Counted from the first letter of the stretch, positions 33,251-42,387 are shown. The stretch: DNA of 43,100 bases from Alangreenwoodia sp964438605 (GCA_964438605.1 CAYTKT010000015.1:1-43100), one strand, 5' to 3'. The notes: a model not told the origin generated them from the letters alone. A program made the numbers and translations.

Positions 33251-34804
33251 CTATGTACTACAATTTGATATTTTTTCCAGAGTTCCTGCAATCAGGTACG
33301 CCAGCGGTTCTATCGTATCCACATGAACGCGTTCATGTATGGAATGGGCATCCATAATGTCGGGGCCCACACTGATCATCTGAAGTCCCTGCTTCTTTTC
33401 GCCAAATACAGAAGGCTCAAGGCCGACATGGACAGCCGTAATCTCAGGCTCCTGTCCAGTCAAACTGAGATACTCCGCCTTCATGATCCCAAGCAGCTGA
33501 TTTTCACGGTCAAAGCACCATGTACGATATTCTTCCACCTCATCACAAAACCCGAAATGCAACGCGTCACGCTTATGTGAAGCCAGAATTTCATCGTGAT
33601 ATTCCGGCGTCATGCTGCGCGCAAACGACATTACACTGATTTCACACTCAGGATATGTCCCGCTTTCCGCGCAGAAATGAACCATGCCGAGATTTGACGA
33701 TACGTCTACGACGCCGCTGAGCTCTTTCATATAATGCAGCACCCCGTTTTTTATGCTGTCGACAAACGTCACAAACGAATCAAGATCATCGTCAGCGAGT
33801 ACATATTCCGGAATGGCGATTTCGTGATAATGCGGGAGGCCCTCCGGGTCAGTTCCGCAATATTTTCTAAGAATATCGTCCATCAAATGACTTACCGTTT
33901 TCTGGAAAGCCGGCAGATCCTTTTTTTGAAAAACGATGACAGCCATAGCTTCTCCCGGAATCACATTATGGCTAAGACCACCGTTATACGCGGAAAGACA
34001 ATATTTTACATTTAAATCATCAAGATCAGTCAGAACACAGTTCAGCAGTTTTATCGCGTTTGCCCGGCCCTTGTCGATATCAAAGCCCGAATGACCGCCG
34101 CGAAATCCCTTGAGACAGAGTTCCACAGCATAACATTCCTCCCTGGCCAGCGGCGTTTCAGAAAATTTCCGGATTTTCGCCTTTTTCGTATATGTCTCCC
34201 GGCTTCCGCCGGCACTTCCCGCAGTCAGGCGCCCCCATCGGAATCCGTCAACATTGATTACATATTTCACATCGTCAAACAGCGACGCATCCATCTTCTT
34301 CGCGCCCATCAGTCCGAGTTCTTCTTCCACCGTAAAAATCAGTCTCAGCGGCCCGTGGCTGCGTCTGTTTTCAAGCAGAACCCAGAGCAGCACCGCGTTA
34401 CCAAGACCGCAATCCGCTCCAAGAGACGACCTGCCGTCCGACTGCAGGAGAAGCCTTCCCGTTTTTTCCTCCGAAGCAAATTCAAAAATAATAGGATCCC
34501 GCTCAGGCGAATAGGAATCATCTTTGACGGCGCAGACCATATCGACGTGACCCTGCAGGACGGTCAGTGGACTATTTTCGCAGCCTTTGGAAGCCGGAAT
34601 ATCGCATATGAGATTGCCGACAGCGTCTGTGTACGGACAAAAACCTCGCTCCATAAGACGCTGCGACAGATATTCCACGATAGCCGCTTCATTTTTAGAG
34701 CCGTGCGGAATCTGACAGAAGGCTGAAAATTCTGACAACACGGATGCCGCCACATCAGACTTCACGGTGTTCGCAATCTGCCTGTTAATTTTTTCGTGAT
34801 TCAT
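33251..34804 (-). CDS. pepD: aminoacyl-histidine dipeptidase (cytosol non-specific dipeptidase)
   Basis: M20-family zinc peptidase that cleaves dipeptides such as Xaa-His in the cytoplasm. 517 aa, slightly over the usual 480-490. Metal and catalytic residues are visible: H86-x-D88 (LQGHVDMV), bridging D131 (LGADCGLGNA), catalytic E160/E161 (FTVEEELGLMGA) and D186 (YVINVDGF). Also typical is GGHSGFDIDKGRANAIKLL. The ATG at 34804 has only a weak GGAA site. A -10-like TATAAT (34843-34848, minus) lies about 40 nt upstream without a clear -35. The bidirectional hairpin at 33173-33225 ends it. Confidence 0.92.
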   Translation of the reverse strand: MNHEKINRQIANTVKSDVAASVLSEFSAFCQIPHGSKNEAAIVEYLSQRLMERGFCPYTDAVGNLICDIPASKGCENSPLTVLQGHVDMVCAVKDDSYSPERDPIIFEFASEEKTGRLLLQSDGRSSLGADCGLGNAVLLWVLLENRRSHGPLRLIFTVEEELGLMGAKKMDASLFDDVKYVINVDGFRWGRLTAGSAGGSRETYTKKAKIRKFSETPLAREECYAVELCLKGFRGGHSGFDIDKGRANAIKLLNCVLTDLDDLNVKYCLSAYNGGLSHNVIPGEAMAVIVFQKKDLPAFQKTVSHLMDDILRKYCGTDPEGLPHYHEIAIPEYVLADDDLDSFVTFVDSIKNGVLHYMKELSGVVDVSSNLGMVHFCAESGTYPECEISVMSFARSMTPEYHDEILASHKRDALHFGFCDEVEEYRTWCFDRENQLLGIMKAEYLSLTGQEPEITAVHVGLEPSVFGEKKQGLQMISVGPDIMDAHSIHERVHVDTIEPLAYLIAGTLEKISNCST

Positions 34805-35060
34805 GATACTTTTCCAATTCCATATTCCATGATTTTTCTTCTATTATATCTAATTCAGCAGAGTCTTTTTTGTGACACTCTTATCCGTACATTCGCTCTT
34901 TCACACCTAACCGGATACTTCCCGCATATCGGCTTTTTTGCACGCATCCCCAGTCACTTCGCCCACGATCGCTTCTTTCCCGCGCCATATCATTTGCTTT
35001 CATCCATTTCCGTACCACTGCGTTCTGCACGCATTTGCCCGGCTTTCCTTCTGTCTCATC

Positions 35061-37082
35061 CTATGCTTCGATCGCCAGAATCCTTTCCGCATTTTTTTCA
35101 AAATTTTCAATATACAGTTCAGAATCATCGTCCATGGCCAGCAGCACGTAATTTCCAACGTTCACTACACGAATATCTTCATCCTCGACACCGACACAGA
35201 TCCACTTTCTCCCGTCAGCATTCTGCTTAATCTGCGTTTTGGCAGATTCGATATCAGCGCCTTCATTCATCTCGATTAAGACGACAGAATGAGCAATCGA
35301 CATGATTTTAGCCTCACTGGCCACCCCTGATCTGTAATCAAGCCCCTCTACACCGAGGTACGACTTTTCATTCGACTTGTTTACCGGCGCACGCGATACT
35401 GCCGGTCCTTCAATTCCTTCATATATTATATCGAGAATTTTGACGAGCTTTTCATCGGCCTGCTCAGTCTCACCGGGATCTTCATCTCCCGGCTCCTGCG
35501 CTTCGGGTTTCAGATAAGTAATTGGCGTCGTCCCGTAAGCCTTGCGGTAAAGATCATAATTTATACCGTAATTTTTCGCGTAAACCGATTCGATCTGCGG
35601 ATCAAACGTATAATCAACGCCATCGAATGAAATCTCGACCCACGCATGGCGCGATTGATTTCCGCTTTCCGAAATGCTTTCTCCCGCAATCGCATTTGCC
35701 GGATAGCCAACCTTGCGCGCCAGATAAGTAAATGCGCCTGCCCAGGAATAACAGTTGCCCTTGCCGGAAAGCAGCATGGCTTTCGCAGCCTCTGCCTCCC
35801 AGCCGGTACTTCCCGTCTCATAATCCGTTGCGCCGCGATAAGAAAATGTTTCCTTCGCGTAATCATACATGGCACGCAACTTCTGTTCCTGTGTCATCTC
35901 ACTGCTGACTGCGGAAACCGCAGCTTGTGTCAGCAATGCGTCAAGCTCACTGTCGCCCGTCGTATAACGGCCGTTACTGTCGAGTTCCAACCCGTTCACC
36001 GTATCGCTATACAAAAAGCAACTATTCTCGTCGACGTAAAACAGCTCACCATTTATATTGTGCCATCCCTTGCCCAGAGCAACAACGCCCGGCTCATGAG
36101 AATCCCATTGTTCGCCCCACGATTTGCCAACAGCCGTATGCTGGGTCATCGCTTCAATCAAGTCATAATAAGCCCAGTAATCAGATTTTACGTCCGGCAT
36201 GATCCGGATGTCGAAGGAGGTCGTGACGGTTGCCTTATCGGCGGACCTGCCGAGCAGTCTGTTGATCATCGTTACGGCTTCCGCCCGCGACGCATCACTC
36301 TGCGGCTTGAAGGTCCCGTCTGCATAACCTGTGATCCAGCCATTTTCTGCCGCCTCGGAAACGGCGTCATAATACCAGCTTCCCCAAGTCACATCCGAAA
36401 AAGTCTTCGGAGCAGATTGAGAACCGCCTGCCGCTGCACCGCTCTGCGAACCTTCCTTCACTTTATTATTAAACCTCGTCAAAACAGATGCAAACTCCGC
36501 CCTTGTGATGTCGCGTTCCGGGCCGAACAATCCGTCACTTCCGCCCTCAAACACGCCAACTGCGGACAGTGCTTCCACCGCTTCGGCATACCAGGCTCCT
36601 GCAGGCACATCGCTGAAGGATTTGCCCGCTGTGCCGGCTACACTCCATACTTTTCCCGAAGCGCCGCCTGCCGCCTTATAAAGCATCTGAGCAGCCTGCG
36701 CCCGCGACACGAAATCATTCGGACGCACTGTCGAATCCGTAAACCCGTTCAAAAATGCCGCATGTTCCTGCGGCGTTTCATCTGTCTGCGTATCCTGTGA
36801 AAGCTGCACCACGCTATTTGCCCGGACCCCCGTATCGCTTGCCAGTTCATTTGCCAGAGTTCCATCTGAATCCTGCGCTGCTCTATCCTTTTGAACGTCC
36901 TGCACACGTTGAGCCGACGCTGTCTGGGAATACGGAATCTGCGCCTCCGCCTGCCGACTCAGCGCAGCACTGCCGGTCTGCCCTGATGAGTTTTCTGCAG
37001 CGAATACCGTTCCAGGCACTGCACTCCATACACAAATCAGCGCCGATAAAACCGCAGCCGATATTTTCCATCCTTTTTTCAT
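35061..37082 (-). CDS. secreted SLH-domain protein with transglutaminase-like and DUF4358-like domains
   Basis: 673 aa. A signal peptide (1-29, FAAEN) is followed by a Gln/Ser/Asp-rich spacer (30-105) and three SLH repeats (about 108-310; NGFTDSTVRPNDFVSRAQAA, FSDVPAGAWYAEAV, FSDVTWGSWYYDAV, GYADGTFKPQSDASRAEAV). A region with WHNINGELFYVD precedes a transglutaminase-like domain (about 395-505) whose triad is C444 (KGNCYSWAGAF), H479 (RHAWVEI) and D494 (YTFDPQ). After an acidic linker comes a C-terminal DUF4358-like domain (about 545-673). The ATG at 37082 follows AGAGGTAAATTATT. Likely a wall-attached protein acting on peptides or wall polymers; the reaction is unknown. Confidence 0.85.
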   Translation of the reverse strand: MKKGWKISAAVLSALICVWSAVPGTVFAAENSSGQTGSAALSRQAEAQIPYSQTASAQRVQDVQKDRAAQDSDGTLANELASDTGVRANSVVQLSQDTQTDETPQEHAAFLNGFTDSTVRPNDFVSRAQAAQMLYKAAGGASGKVWSVAGTAGKSFSDVPAGAWYAEAVEALSAVGVFEGGSDGLFGPERDITRAEFASVLTRFNNKVKEGSQSGAAAGGSQSAPKTFSDVTWGSWYYDAVSEAAENGWITGYADGTFKPQSDASRAEAVTMINRLLGRSADKATVTTSFDIRIMPDVKSDYWAYYDLIEAMTQHTAVGKSWGEQWDSHEPGVVALGKGWHNINGELFYVDENSCFLYSDTVNGLELDSNGRYTTGDSELDALLTQAAVSAVSSEMTQEQKLRAMYDYAKETFSYRGATDYETGSTGWEAEAAKAMLLSGKGNCYSWAGAFTYLARKVGYPANAIAGESISESGNQSRHAWVEISFDGVDYTFDPQIESVYAKNYGINYDLYRKAYGTTPITYLKPEAQEPGDEDPGETEQADEKLVKILDIIYEGIEGPAVSRAPVNKSNEKSYLGVEGLDYRSGVASEAKIMSIAHSVVLIEMNEGADIESAKTQIKQNADGRKWICVGVEDEDIRVVNVGNYVLLAMDDDSELYIENFEKNAERILAIEA

Positions 37083-38054
37083 AATAATTTACCTCTATCC
37101 TTTCTGAAATATATAATCCGTTCGTTTTTCCATATAATCCGAAACTATGACCGGGATGTAACAGAAGCAAATCAGAGAAAACCCGAAATTTCAAAGGGTT
37201 AAACCTGATTTCGCCCTACATTTCATTACCTCAAAGTTTCCGAAGCAGACAGTGCTGAATCATGGTACGAAAGCCAGATGCCGCACTGCGGATCAAGCCA
37301 CGCACCAGTTTTCTCCCGGTAATATAAGCCATTTATGAAAAAACTCCTCCCCGTGAATCATTATATATGCTGCACGAATCCCTGTAAAGTCTGCAATGAA
37401 TGGACTTTCCGTCTGAACCTGACAGCGGCTTGCTGAAGCCATCAGGAAACTGACGATTCCCCTCCATTTTCAATCGGATCCTGATCAAAATTTGGAAACA
37501 AAATGATGATCCATCAGAAGAACGACAACAAAAATAAATACTTTTAAAACATCAAGAGGATGCTGCAAAATCAAAAAGTTAGAACAACCCCTTTCTCTGC
37601 ATTAAGTCTATCTAAAATCGGAATAATATGGAATAATTCATTTATTTTTTATATTTTGTATGTAATATTAAATTTCTTTCATAAATTCGTTCCTCAAAAC
37701 CTTGCATCTTTAGGACTTTTACTCTTCTTTCATAAAAAACAATAATGTCCGTTTTCTTATACCATGATCATTCCTAAACCACCCTTTTAGAAAAAGAATT
37801 ATTGTTCATGAACATGATACAATATTCGCTTCACACCATTTCATCACAATATCAGATCATTTTCTGGCTGCTTTATTTTATCTGCCGCAAAGCCCGCAAA
37901 AAAAGGATTCTTCCGCTTTATCATGGATGCCGTTTCCCGCTCCATTCCCGATTATCAGATTTCCGGCAGTCACAATCCTGTGCTTTGTATCCTCGCCATG
38001 CGCATGACTTTTCATCATTCATTTTGTTCTTCGCGCCCATTTTAAACAAACTGA
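37083..38054. other. long spacer between the SLH protein and DUF1292 genes
   Basis: Nearly 1 kb with no supported gene. Directly upstream of the SLH gene, CGGATTATAT occurs twice on the minus strand (near 37108 and 37130), possibly promoter elements. A minus-strand stretch without ATG (37226-37357) reads protein-like (INGLYYREKTGAWLDPQ, IWLSYHDSALSASETL) and may be a relic. The remainder is A+T-rich. Confidence 0.4.
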
Positions 38055-38083
38055 TTGCTTACTCTTTTTTGTAATGCTATAAT
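38055..38083 (+). promoter_or_regulatory. sigma-A promoter of the DUF1292 gene
   Basis: -35 TTGCTT (38055-38060), 17-nt spacer, perfect -10 TATAAT (38078-38083). It gives a leader of about 40 nt. Confidence 0.8.
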
Positions 38084-38130
38084 AAACTTAACCATAGAGA
38101 TTTTTGTGAACCCAGGAAAGGAGTAATACC

Positions 38131-38418
38131 GTGGCTGACGAAAAGAAGACTTCAAACACAGCACTCGATGATGAACCGGAATACATCACGCTCCAGTTTG
38201 ACAACGACGATGACATCGAATGCGAAATCCTCGGCACTTTCGATTTTGAAAACAAGGAGTATATCGCACTCCTGCCACAGGACGGATCGGACGACGTCTA
38301 CATCTATGAATATCATGAAATCGACGACGACGAATTTGAACTCATCGACATCGAAGACGATGCGGAATTTGAAAAAGTTGCTGCTGAATTTGAGCTACTT
38401 GCATTAGAAGAAGACTGA
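38131..38418 (+). CDS. DUF1292 family protein
   Basis: 95-aa, strongly acidic protein (more than a third Asp and Glu). The DUF1292 core ITLQFDNDDDIECEILGTFDFENKEYIALLP, then VYIYEYHE and FELIDIEDDAEFEKVAAEFE, is complete and at normal length. The start is GTG at 38131 with AGGAAAGGAG upstream. The family is widespread in Firmicutes, often beside ruvX, udk or Fur-type genes, but its function is unknown. Here it forms a single-gene unit with its own promoter and terminator. Confidence 0.93.
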   Translation: MADEKKTSNTALDDEPEYITLQFDNDDDIECEILGTFDFENKEYIALLPQDGSDDVYIYEYHEIDDDEFELIDIEDDAEFEKVAAEFELLALEED

Positions 38419-38492
38419 CAGGCATCTATTCAGGGCAAAAACGACAAGTGTATCTTAAATCGGCACCATTTAAATCAAAGCAGACAAAACAG

Positions 38493-38516
38493 CCCTGCAT
38501 TAAATGCAGGGTTTTT
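38493..38516 (+). terminator. intrinsic terminator of the DUF1292 gene
   Basis: CCCTGCA-TTAAA-TGCAGGG followed by TTTTT, 75 nt after the stop codon. Confidence 0.88.
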
Positions 38517-38790
38517 AAATTATTTATTCAAATACATCTACATCAGCCAGTTTATAATTCAATCTATCGCCAGTCAATTCTTTATTCAAGGATGAGCAAA
38601 ACACGCATTTTGCCAAACCAAACCATGATATACCGTTGATTTTCGGACATGATGCGTTATATATTGCTTCTTCCCGTGAGCAAATCGGAGCTTTGCTCAT
38701 CTCTGCTTTTTTTCAAATGATTTTTTATCATCATCGTTCCTTGCGATTCACCGATATTCGCCCCTTTGCATCAGGACTTCGCCCTCCTCC
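38517..38790. other. convergent spacer before the uvrC 3' end
   Basis: No gene is supported. A hairpin GAGCAAA-TCGGAGC-TTTGCTC at about 38678-38698 is followed on the plus strand by a weak T run a few bases later. No clear minus-strand terminator for uvrC is seen. Confidence 0.35.
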
Positions 38791-40869
38791 TCACTCCTGG
38801 TCAGTCAGTCGTTTCCTCCGGGCAAAAAATTCTGACACTTCTTCAGCCGCCTTTTTATTCATTCCTTCCACATCAGCCAGTTCCTCAACGCTAGCCGCGC
38901 TGATGCGCCCGATATTCCCGAAAGCCGCCAGCAGCGCTTTTTTGCGTCGCTCCCCGATGCCCGGAATCTCATCGAGAACAGACTTCTGCATCGTTTTGCT
39001 GCGCAGTCCGTGATGGTATTCTATGGCAAAACGGTGAACTTCGTCCTGAATTGAAGTCACATAGCGGAAAAGCACCGGATTTTTTTTCAAATCAAGTTCT
39101 TTTCCGTCAATAATCAGACCACGCGTTCTGTGCCTGCTGTCTTTGACCATACCGGCCACCGTAATATGCTCGTTCATTGCGGTCAGAACCTCCCTGACTG
39201 CGCTGACATGCCCCTTGCCGCCGTCGATAAACAGCAGGTCCGGCCTACGTTCAAATCCCGGATCGCCTGCCTGAGCCCGCTTAAAACGTCTGTAAATAAC
39301 TTCCTGAACACTGCTGTAATCATCCGGCCCGTCCACCGTCCGGATTCTGAATTTCCGGTATGATTTGCGGTCCGGCTTTCCGTTTTCAAATACGACCATG
39401 GCGCCGACGGAATCGATACCGTTCGTGTTTGAAATATCGTAGGATTCAATACGCCATGTGCGATGTACAAGATTCTGAACATTTTGGCCATCTCCGCTTG
39501 CCTGCAAATCATCGACATTCGGCTCCTGGTCACGGACGCTCTCGCTCGCCTGTGAGTCGGCAGCTCGCATTTCCTGATGCTTGCCGCGCCCTTGTTTGTG
39601 CAAATCACCGATTTGCGTCTCCCGACTCCGGACGCCCTCGCGCGCGGGCGCACCATCGGACTGCGGTCGCCTCCGCGCCCTCGCTTCTTCAACGGCAACG
39701 AGTGCTCCGAATGTTTTCTCCAGTTCCTTTTCCACTGCGGCATTTCGCTCCCTGCCTGATGCAGCCCGCTGGTCGAGCACCTTCATCATTTCGATCACGT
39801 CCCTGCGCGCCATCTGCATCAGTGCGTATTTATCCCCCTTCTGCGGCACGAACAGCCTGACTTGAGCCCCGCGCATCCCCGACAGCCACTTCGCCAGCAA
39901 TTCCGCGTCCTCTGGCTCCTGCTCCAGCGCAATTTCCTTCGGAATCAGCATATCGCCGCGATAATACTGCTTTATAAAGGAAGAAATAATAACACGCCTG
40001 TCCTCGCCCAGCTCCGACTCCATCGTGTAGCTCTCGCGCCCGCAGAGTTTCCCGCTGCGCACGTAAAACATGACGATATAAACACCTTCGCTTCCTTTCG
40101 CCGATAAAATCAAATCCATATCGTTGGAGCCGCTCAGCACCACTTTCTGTTTCTCGCTGATGGCTTCCATCGCCCGGATTTGATCGCGATACTCGGCAGC
40201 CCGCTCAAAATTCAAAGCCTGCGACTCCTTCATCATCTGCTCCGTCAGAGAATTTACGAGATCCTTCGTCTGACCTTTGAGAAACGAAATCACTTTGTCA
40301 ACCTGTTGATGATATTCCTCCTTTGAAATCCGTCCGGTGCAGACGCCCTTGCACTGACCGATATGATAATTGAGACACGGCCGAAAATCGTCGGGAAACG
40401 ACTTTGCGGAACAGCGCTTCAGCATATATGCACTATTTAATAAATCAATAATTTCATTTACGGCTCCGACGTCGCTATAAGGTCCGAAATACCGGGATCC
40501 ATCCTCCACCACGCGGCGCGTTTTGAGAATTCGTGGAAAATCATCCCGCATCGTAACCTTGATATATGGATACGTCTTGTCATCGCGAAGCAGGACATTA
40601 TACTTCGGCATATATTTTTTAATCAGGTTACATTCAAGAATCAGCGCTTCCATCTCAGAATCCGTCGTAATATACTCAAATTCCTCGATATTCGCCACCA
40701 TCGCCCGCACCTTCGGCGCCATATTTGATTGGGATTGAAAATACTGGCGTACCCTGTTTTTCAATGAAACCGCCTTCCCGACATAAATAACGTGGCCGAG
40801 TTTGTCCTTGTGAAGATAAACGCCGGGCTTATCCGGCAGCTTCTTCAAATTTTCTTTGATATCAAACAA
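38791..40869 (-). CDS. uvrC: excinuclease ABC subunit C with duplicated linker insert
   Basis: Nuclease of the UvrABC nucleotide-excision repair system that makes both incisions around DNA damage. With a TTG start at 40869 (GAGGAGGAGGG just upstream) it has 692 aa. Order: GIY-YIG nuclease (PDKPGVYLHKDKLGHVIYVGKA), Cys-rich region (CLNYHIGQCKGVCTG), UVR motif (about 205-240), RNase H-like nuclease (RIESYDISNTNG, VVFENGKPDRKSYRKF, LLFIDGGKGH) and C-terminal helix-hairpin-helix pair (IPGIGERRKKALL, VEGMNKKAAEEV). The normal length is 600-630 aa; the excess is an insert at about 395-471 between the nuclease halves. A further frame upstream of the TTG lacks family similarity. The 12-mer of its ribosome site (TGAGGAGGAGGG) is repeated across its stop codon (38782-38793). 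Confidence 0.95.
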   Translation of the reverse strand: MFDIKENLKKLPDKPGVYLHKDKLGHVIYVGKAVSLKNRVRQYFQSQSNMAPKVRAMVANIEEFEYITTDSEMEALILECNLIKKYMPKYNVLLRDDKTYPYIKVTMRDDFPRILKTRRVVEDGSRYFGPYSDVGAVNEIIDLLNSAYMLKRCSAKSFPDDFRPCLNYHIGQCKGVCTGRISKEEYHQQVDKVISFLKGQTKDLVNSLTEQMMKESQALNFERAAEYRDQIRAMEAISEKQKVVLSGSNDMDLILSAKGSEGVYIVMFYVRSGKLCGRESYTMESELGEDRRVIISSFIKQYYRGDMLIPKEIALEQEPEDAELLAKWLSGMRGAQVRLFVPQKGDKYALMQMARRDVIEMMKVLDQRAASGRERNAAVEKELEKTFGALVAVEEARARRRPQSDGAPAREGVRSRETQIGDLHKQGRGKHQEMRAADSQASESVRDQEPNVDDLQASGDGQNVQNLVHRTWRIESYDISNTNGIDSVGAMVVFENGKPDRKSYRKFRIRTVDGPDDYSSVQEVIYRRFKRAQAGDPGFERRPDLLFIDGGKGHVSAVREVLTAMNEHITVAGMVKDSRHRTRGLIIDGKELDLKKNPVLFRYVTSIQDEVHRFAIEYHHGLRSKTMQKSVLDEIPGIGERRKKALLAAFGNIGRISAASVEELADVEGMNKKAAEEVSEFFARRKRLTDQE
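39457..39687 (-). repeat. internally duplicated insert within uvrC
   Basis: Two 20-residue blocks, REGVRSRETQIGDLHKQGRG and SESVRDQEPNVDDLQASGDG, align without gaps and start 32 residues (96 nt) apart. At DNA level TGCAAATCATCGAC near 39503 and TGCAAATCACCGAT near 39598 show the same offset. The insert is hydrophilic and Arg/Gln/Asp-rich. Confidence 0.75.
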
Positions 40870-40917
40870 GCGATCCCTCCTCCTCAAAGGAAACGAAAAA
40901 TCAGTATCCTTCTCCTG

Positions 40918-41235
40918 CCTATAAACAGCAGAGAAAACGTGCAACATCTCTTTCTGCCCGTAATCAACAGTCCAAAAGGTTTTCCTGTCCTTTTGCTCGC
41001 AATCATCAGATAAAAATGTGCGATATCTTTGCTCGCCCGCAGTGATCAGTCAAAATCATGCTTTGTTTTCTCTTTCTCATATTAAATAGTTAAAATTACG
41101 TCTTATTCTCGCTCATTCGTAGTAAATAGTTAAAAATACGTGATTTATCCTCTCGTCTATAAAAACTGATTAAAAAACATATGATGTCTTTCTTCGTCAA
41201 AAATTAACAGATAAAACGGTATTTTTTCGTCATCT
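40918..41235. repeat. eight degenerate tandem units, period 39-41 nt
   Basis: An anchor of the form (A/T)ACAG-(T)TAAAA or ATAGTTAAAA recurs with its CAG/TAG/TGA at 40929, 40968, 41007, 41047, 41087, 41127, 41167 and 41208: steps of 39, 39, 40, 40, 40, 40 and 41. Each anchor is followed by a T/C-rich half (TCTTTGCTCGC, TCTCTTTCTCAT, TTATTCTCGCTC, TCTTTCTTCGTC). The array fills the uvrC-hisC spacer and reaches into the last codons of hisC. Units are diverged, with no constant repeat plus unique spacer, so it is not a CRISPR. Confidence 0.8.
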
Positions 41236-42330
41236 TTCCGCCAAAATTTCACCGACAGCCTTTAAAAACGCGTCCATCTCATTGTCCGTTCCGATGCTAA
41301 TTCTCAGCCTGTTGTCGATCCGCGGCTTCGCAAAGTAGCGCACCAGAATCCCACGCTCCCTGAGTGCAGAAAAAAGCTCTGATGCCGCAATTTTGACAGG
41401 CGACACAAAAATAAAATTAGATGATGACGGAATTACATCAAACCCCATCATTTTCAATTCATTCGTTATCCGTTCCCGCGTCTTGATAATCCGGCCGCGC
41501 GTTTCCGCAAAATATTCCGTATCTTCAAACGCCGCTGCACCAGCTACGACAGCCAGCCTGTCGGCCGTATAGGAGTTGAACGAATTCTTGACAGTATTCA
41601 GCCCGTCGATCAACGGCTTTGAGCCAATAGCGAGCCCGATGCGCATACCCGCAAGCTGACGCGATTTAGATAACGTCTGTGTCACCAGCAGATTGTCATA
41701 CCGATTGACCAGACCGACAGCCGTTTCCGCACCAAAATCCACATAAGCCTCGTCAACGACTACAAGCCTGTCTCTATTCGCCTCTAAAATGCGCTTCACA
41801 TCAGCCAGAGGCAATGCGCGGCCTGTCGGCGCATTCGGGTTACAGAGCAGAAGCCCGCCAATATCACTGTTGATTTTACCACAGTATTGCTCTAAATCTA
41901 TTGAAAAATCGTCTGTCAATGGAAGCAACTCATACGGCACTTCAAAAAGTGACGAATAAACCGGATAAAAACTGTACGTAATATCGGCAAACGCAATTTT
42001 TTTTCCTTTAAAAAATGCTGGAAAAATGAAGGCCAGTACTTCATCCGAGCCATTTCCGATAAACACATTGTCCTCCGTCAGCAAATCGCCGTCCGAAAGG
42101 CCGAGTGTCTGATTATAATAACCAACTGCCGCTTTTCTGAGCGCAGATGCGTCAGGATCCGGATAGAGACGCAGATTTTCTGTTTCGCGTGTAATGGCCT
42201 CAAGAACTGCCTGGGACGGCGGATACGGGTTTTCGTTCGTGTTGAGTTTAATATATTTTTTGTCCTTCGGTTGCTCGCCCGGAACGTAAGGTTCCAGCTC
42301 CGCAGCCAGTTTTGAAAGATATTTTGTCAC
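41230..42330 (-). CDS. hisC: histidinol-phosphate / aromatic aminotransferase
   Basis: Fold-type I PLP enzyme, 366 aa from a GTG start at 42330, chosen because GAGAGG lies 7 nt upstream; an ATG five codons earlier is too close to its own site. HisC features: LNTNENPYPPS near the N-terminus, LRLYPDPDASALR, GNGSDEVL, CNPNAPTGR, DEAYVDF, PLP lysine in TLSKSRQLAGMRIG (K222) and the final RISIGTDNEMD. It catalyses transamination of histidinol phosphate, and close relatives act on phenylalanine or tyrosine precursors. No other his gene is nearby, while a prephenate-dehydratase-like gene lies directly upstream on the same strand, so an aromatic role is as likely as histidine synthesis. Confidence 0.9.
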   Translation of the reverse strand: MTKYLSKLAAELEPYVPGEQPKDKKYIKLNTNENPYPPSQAVLEAITRETENLRLYPDPDASALRKAAVGYYNQTLGLSDGDLLTEDNVFIGNGSDEVLAFIFPAFFKGKKIAFADITYSFYPVYSSLFEVPYELLPLTDDFSIDLEQYCGKINSDIGGLLLCNPNAPTGRALPLADVKRILEANRDRLVVVDEAYVDFGAETAVGLVNRYDNLLVTQTLSKSRQLAGMRIGLAIGSKPLIDGLNTVKNSFNSYTADRLAVVAGAAAFEDTEYFAETRGRIIKTRERITNELKMMGFDVIPSSSNFIFVSPVKIAASELFSALRERGILVRYFAKPRIDNRLRISIGTDNEMDAFLKAVGEILAER

Positions 42331-42335
42331 AATGT

Positions 42336-42355
42336 TTCCTCTCATTTCCTCTCAT
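42336..42355 (-). repeat. tandem 10-nt duplication carrying the hisC ribosome site
   Basis: ATGAGAGGAA occurs twice in direct succession on the minus strand. Each copy has an ATG and a GAGAGG; the downstream copy places GAGAGG correctly for the GTG at 42330. Confidence 0.7.
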
Positions 42356-42357
42356 TC

Positions 42358-42387
42358 AAAAAATCTCCGAACCAAAACGGATCGGAG
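42358..42387 (-). terminator. intrinsic terminator or attenuator ahead of hisC
   Basis: On the minus strand, TCTCCGA pairs with TCGGAGA (7 bp, plus an inner CC/GG pair) and five T follow. It lies about 25 nt after the upstream gene's stop and directly before the hisC ribosome site, so it either ends that transcript or limits read-through into hisC. Confidence 0.65.

Noticed and set aside
40870..40947. 26-residue extension of UvrC
   Set aside because: The TTG at 40869 has a GGAGGAGGG site and starts exactly at the conserved FDIKENLKKLPDKPGVY region.
40918..41235. CRISPR array
   Set aside because: Although the period is regular, there is no invariant repeat alternating with unique spacers; every part of the unit drifts, and no cas gene is in the window.
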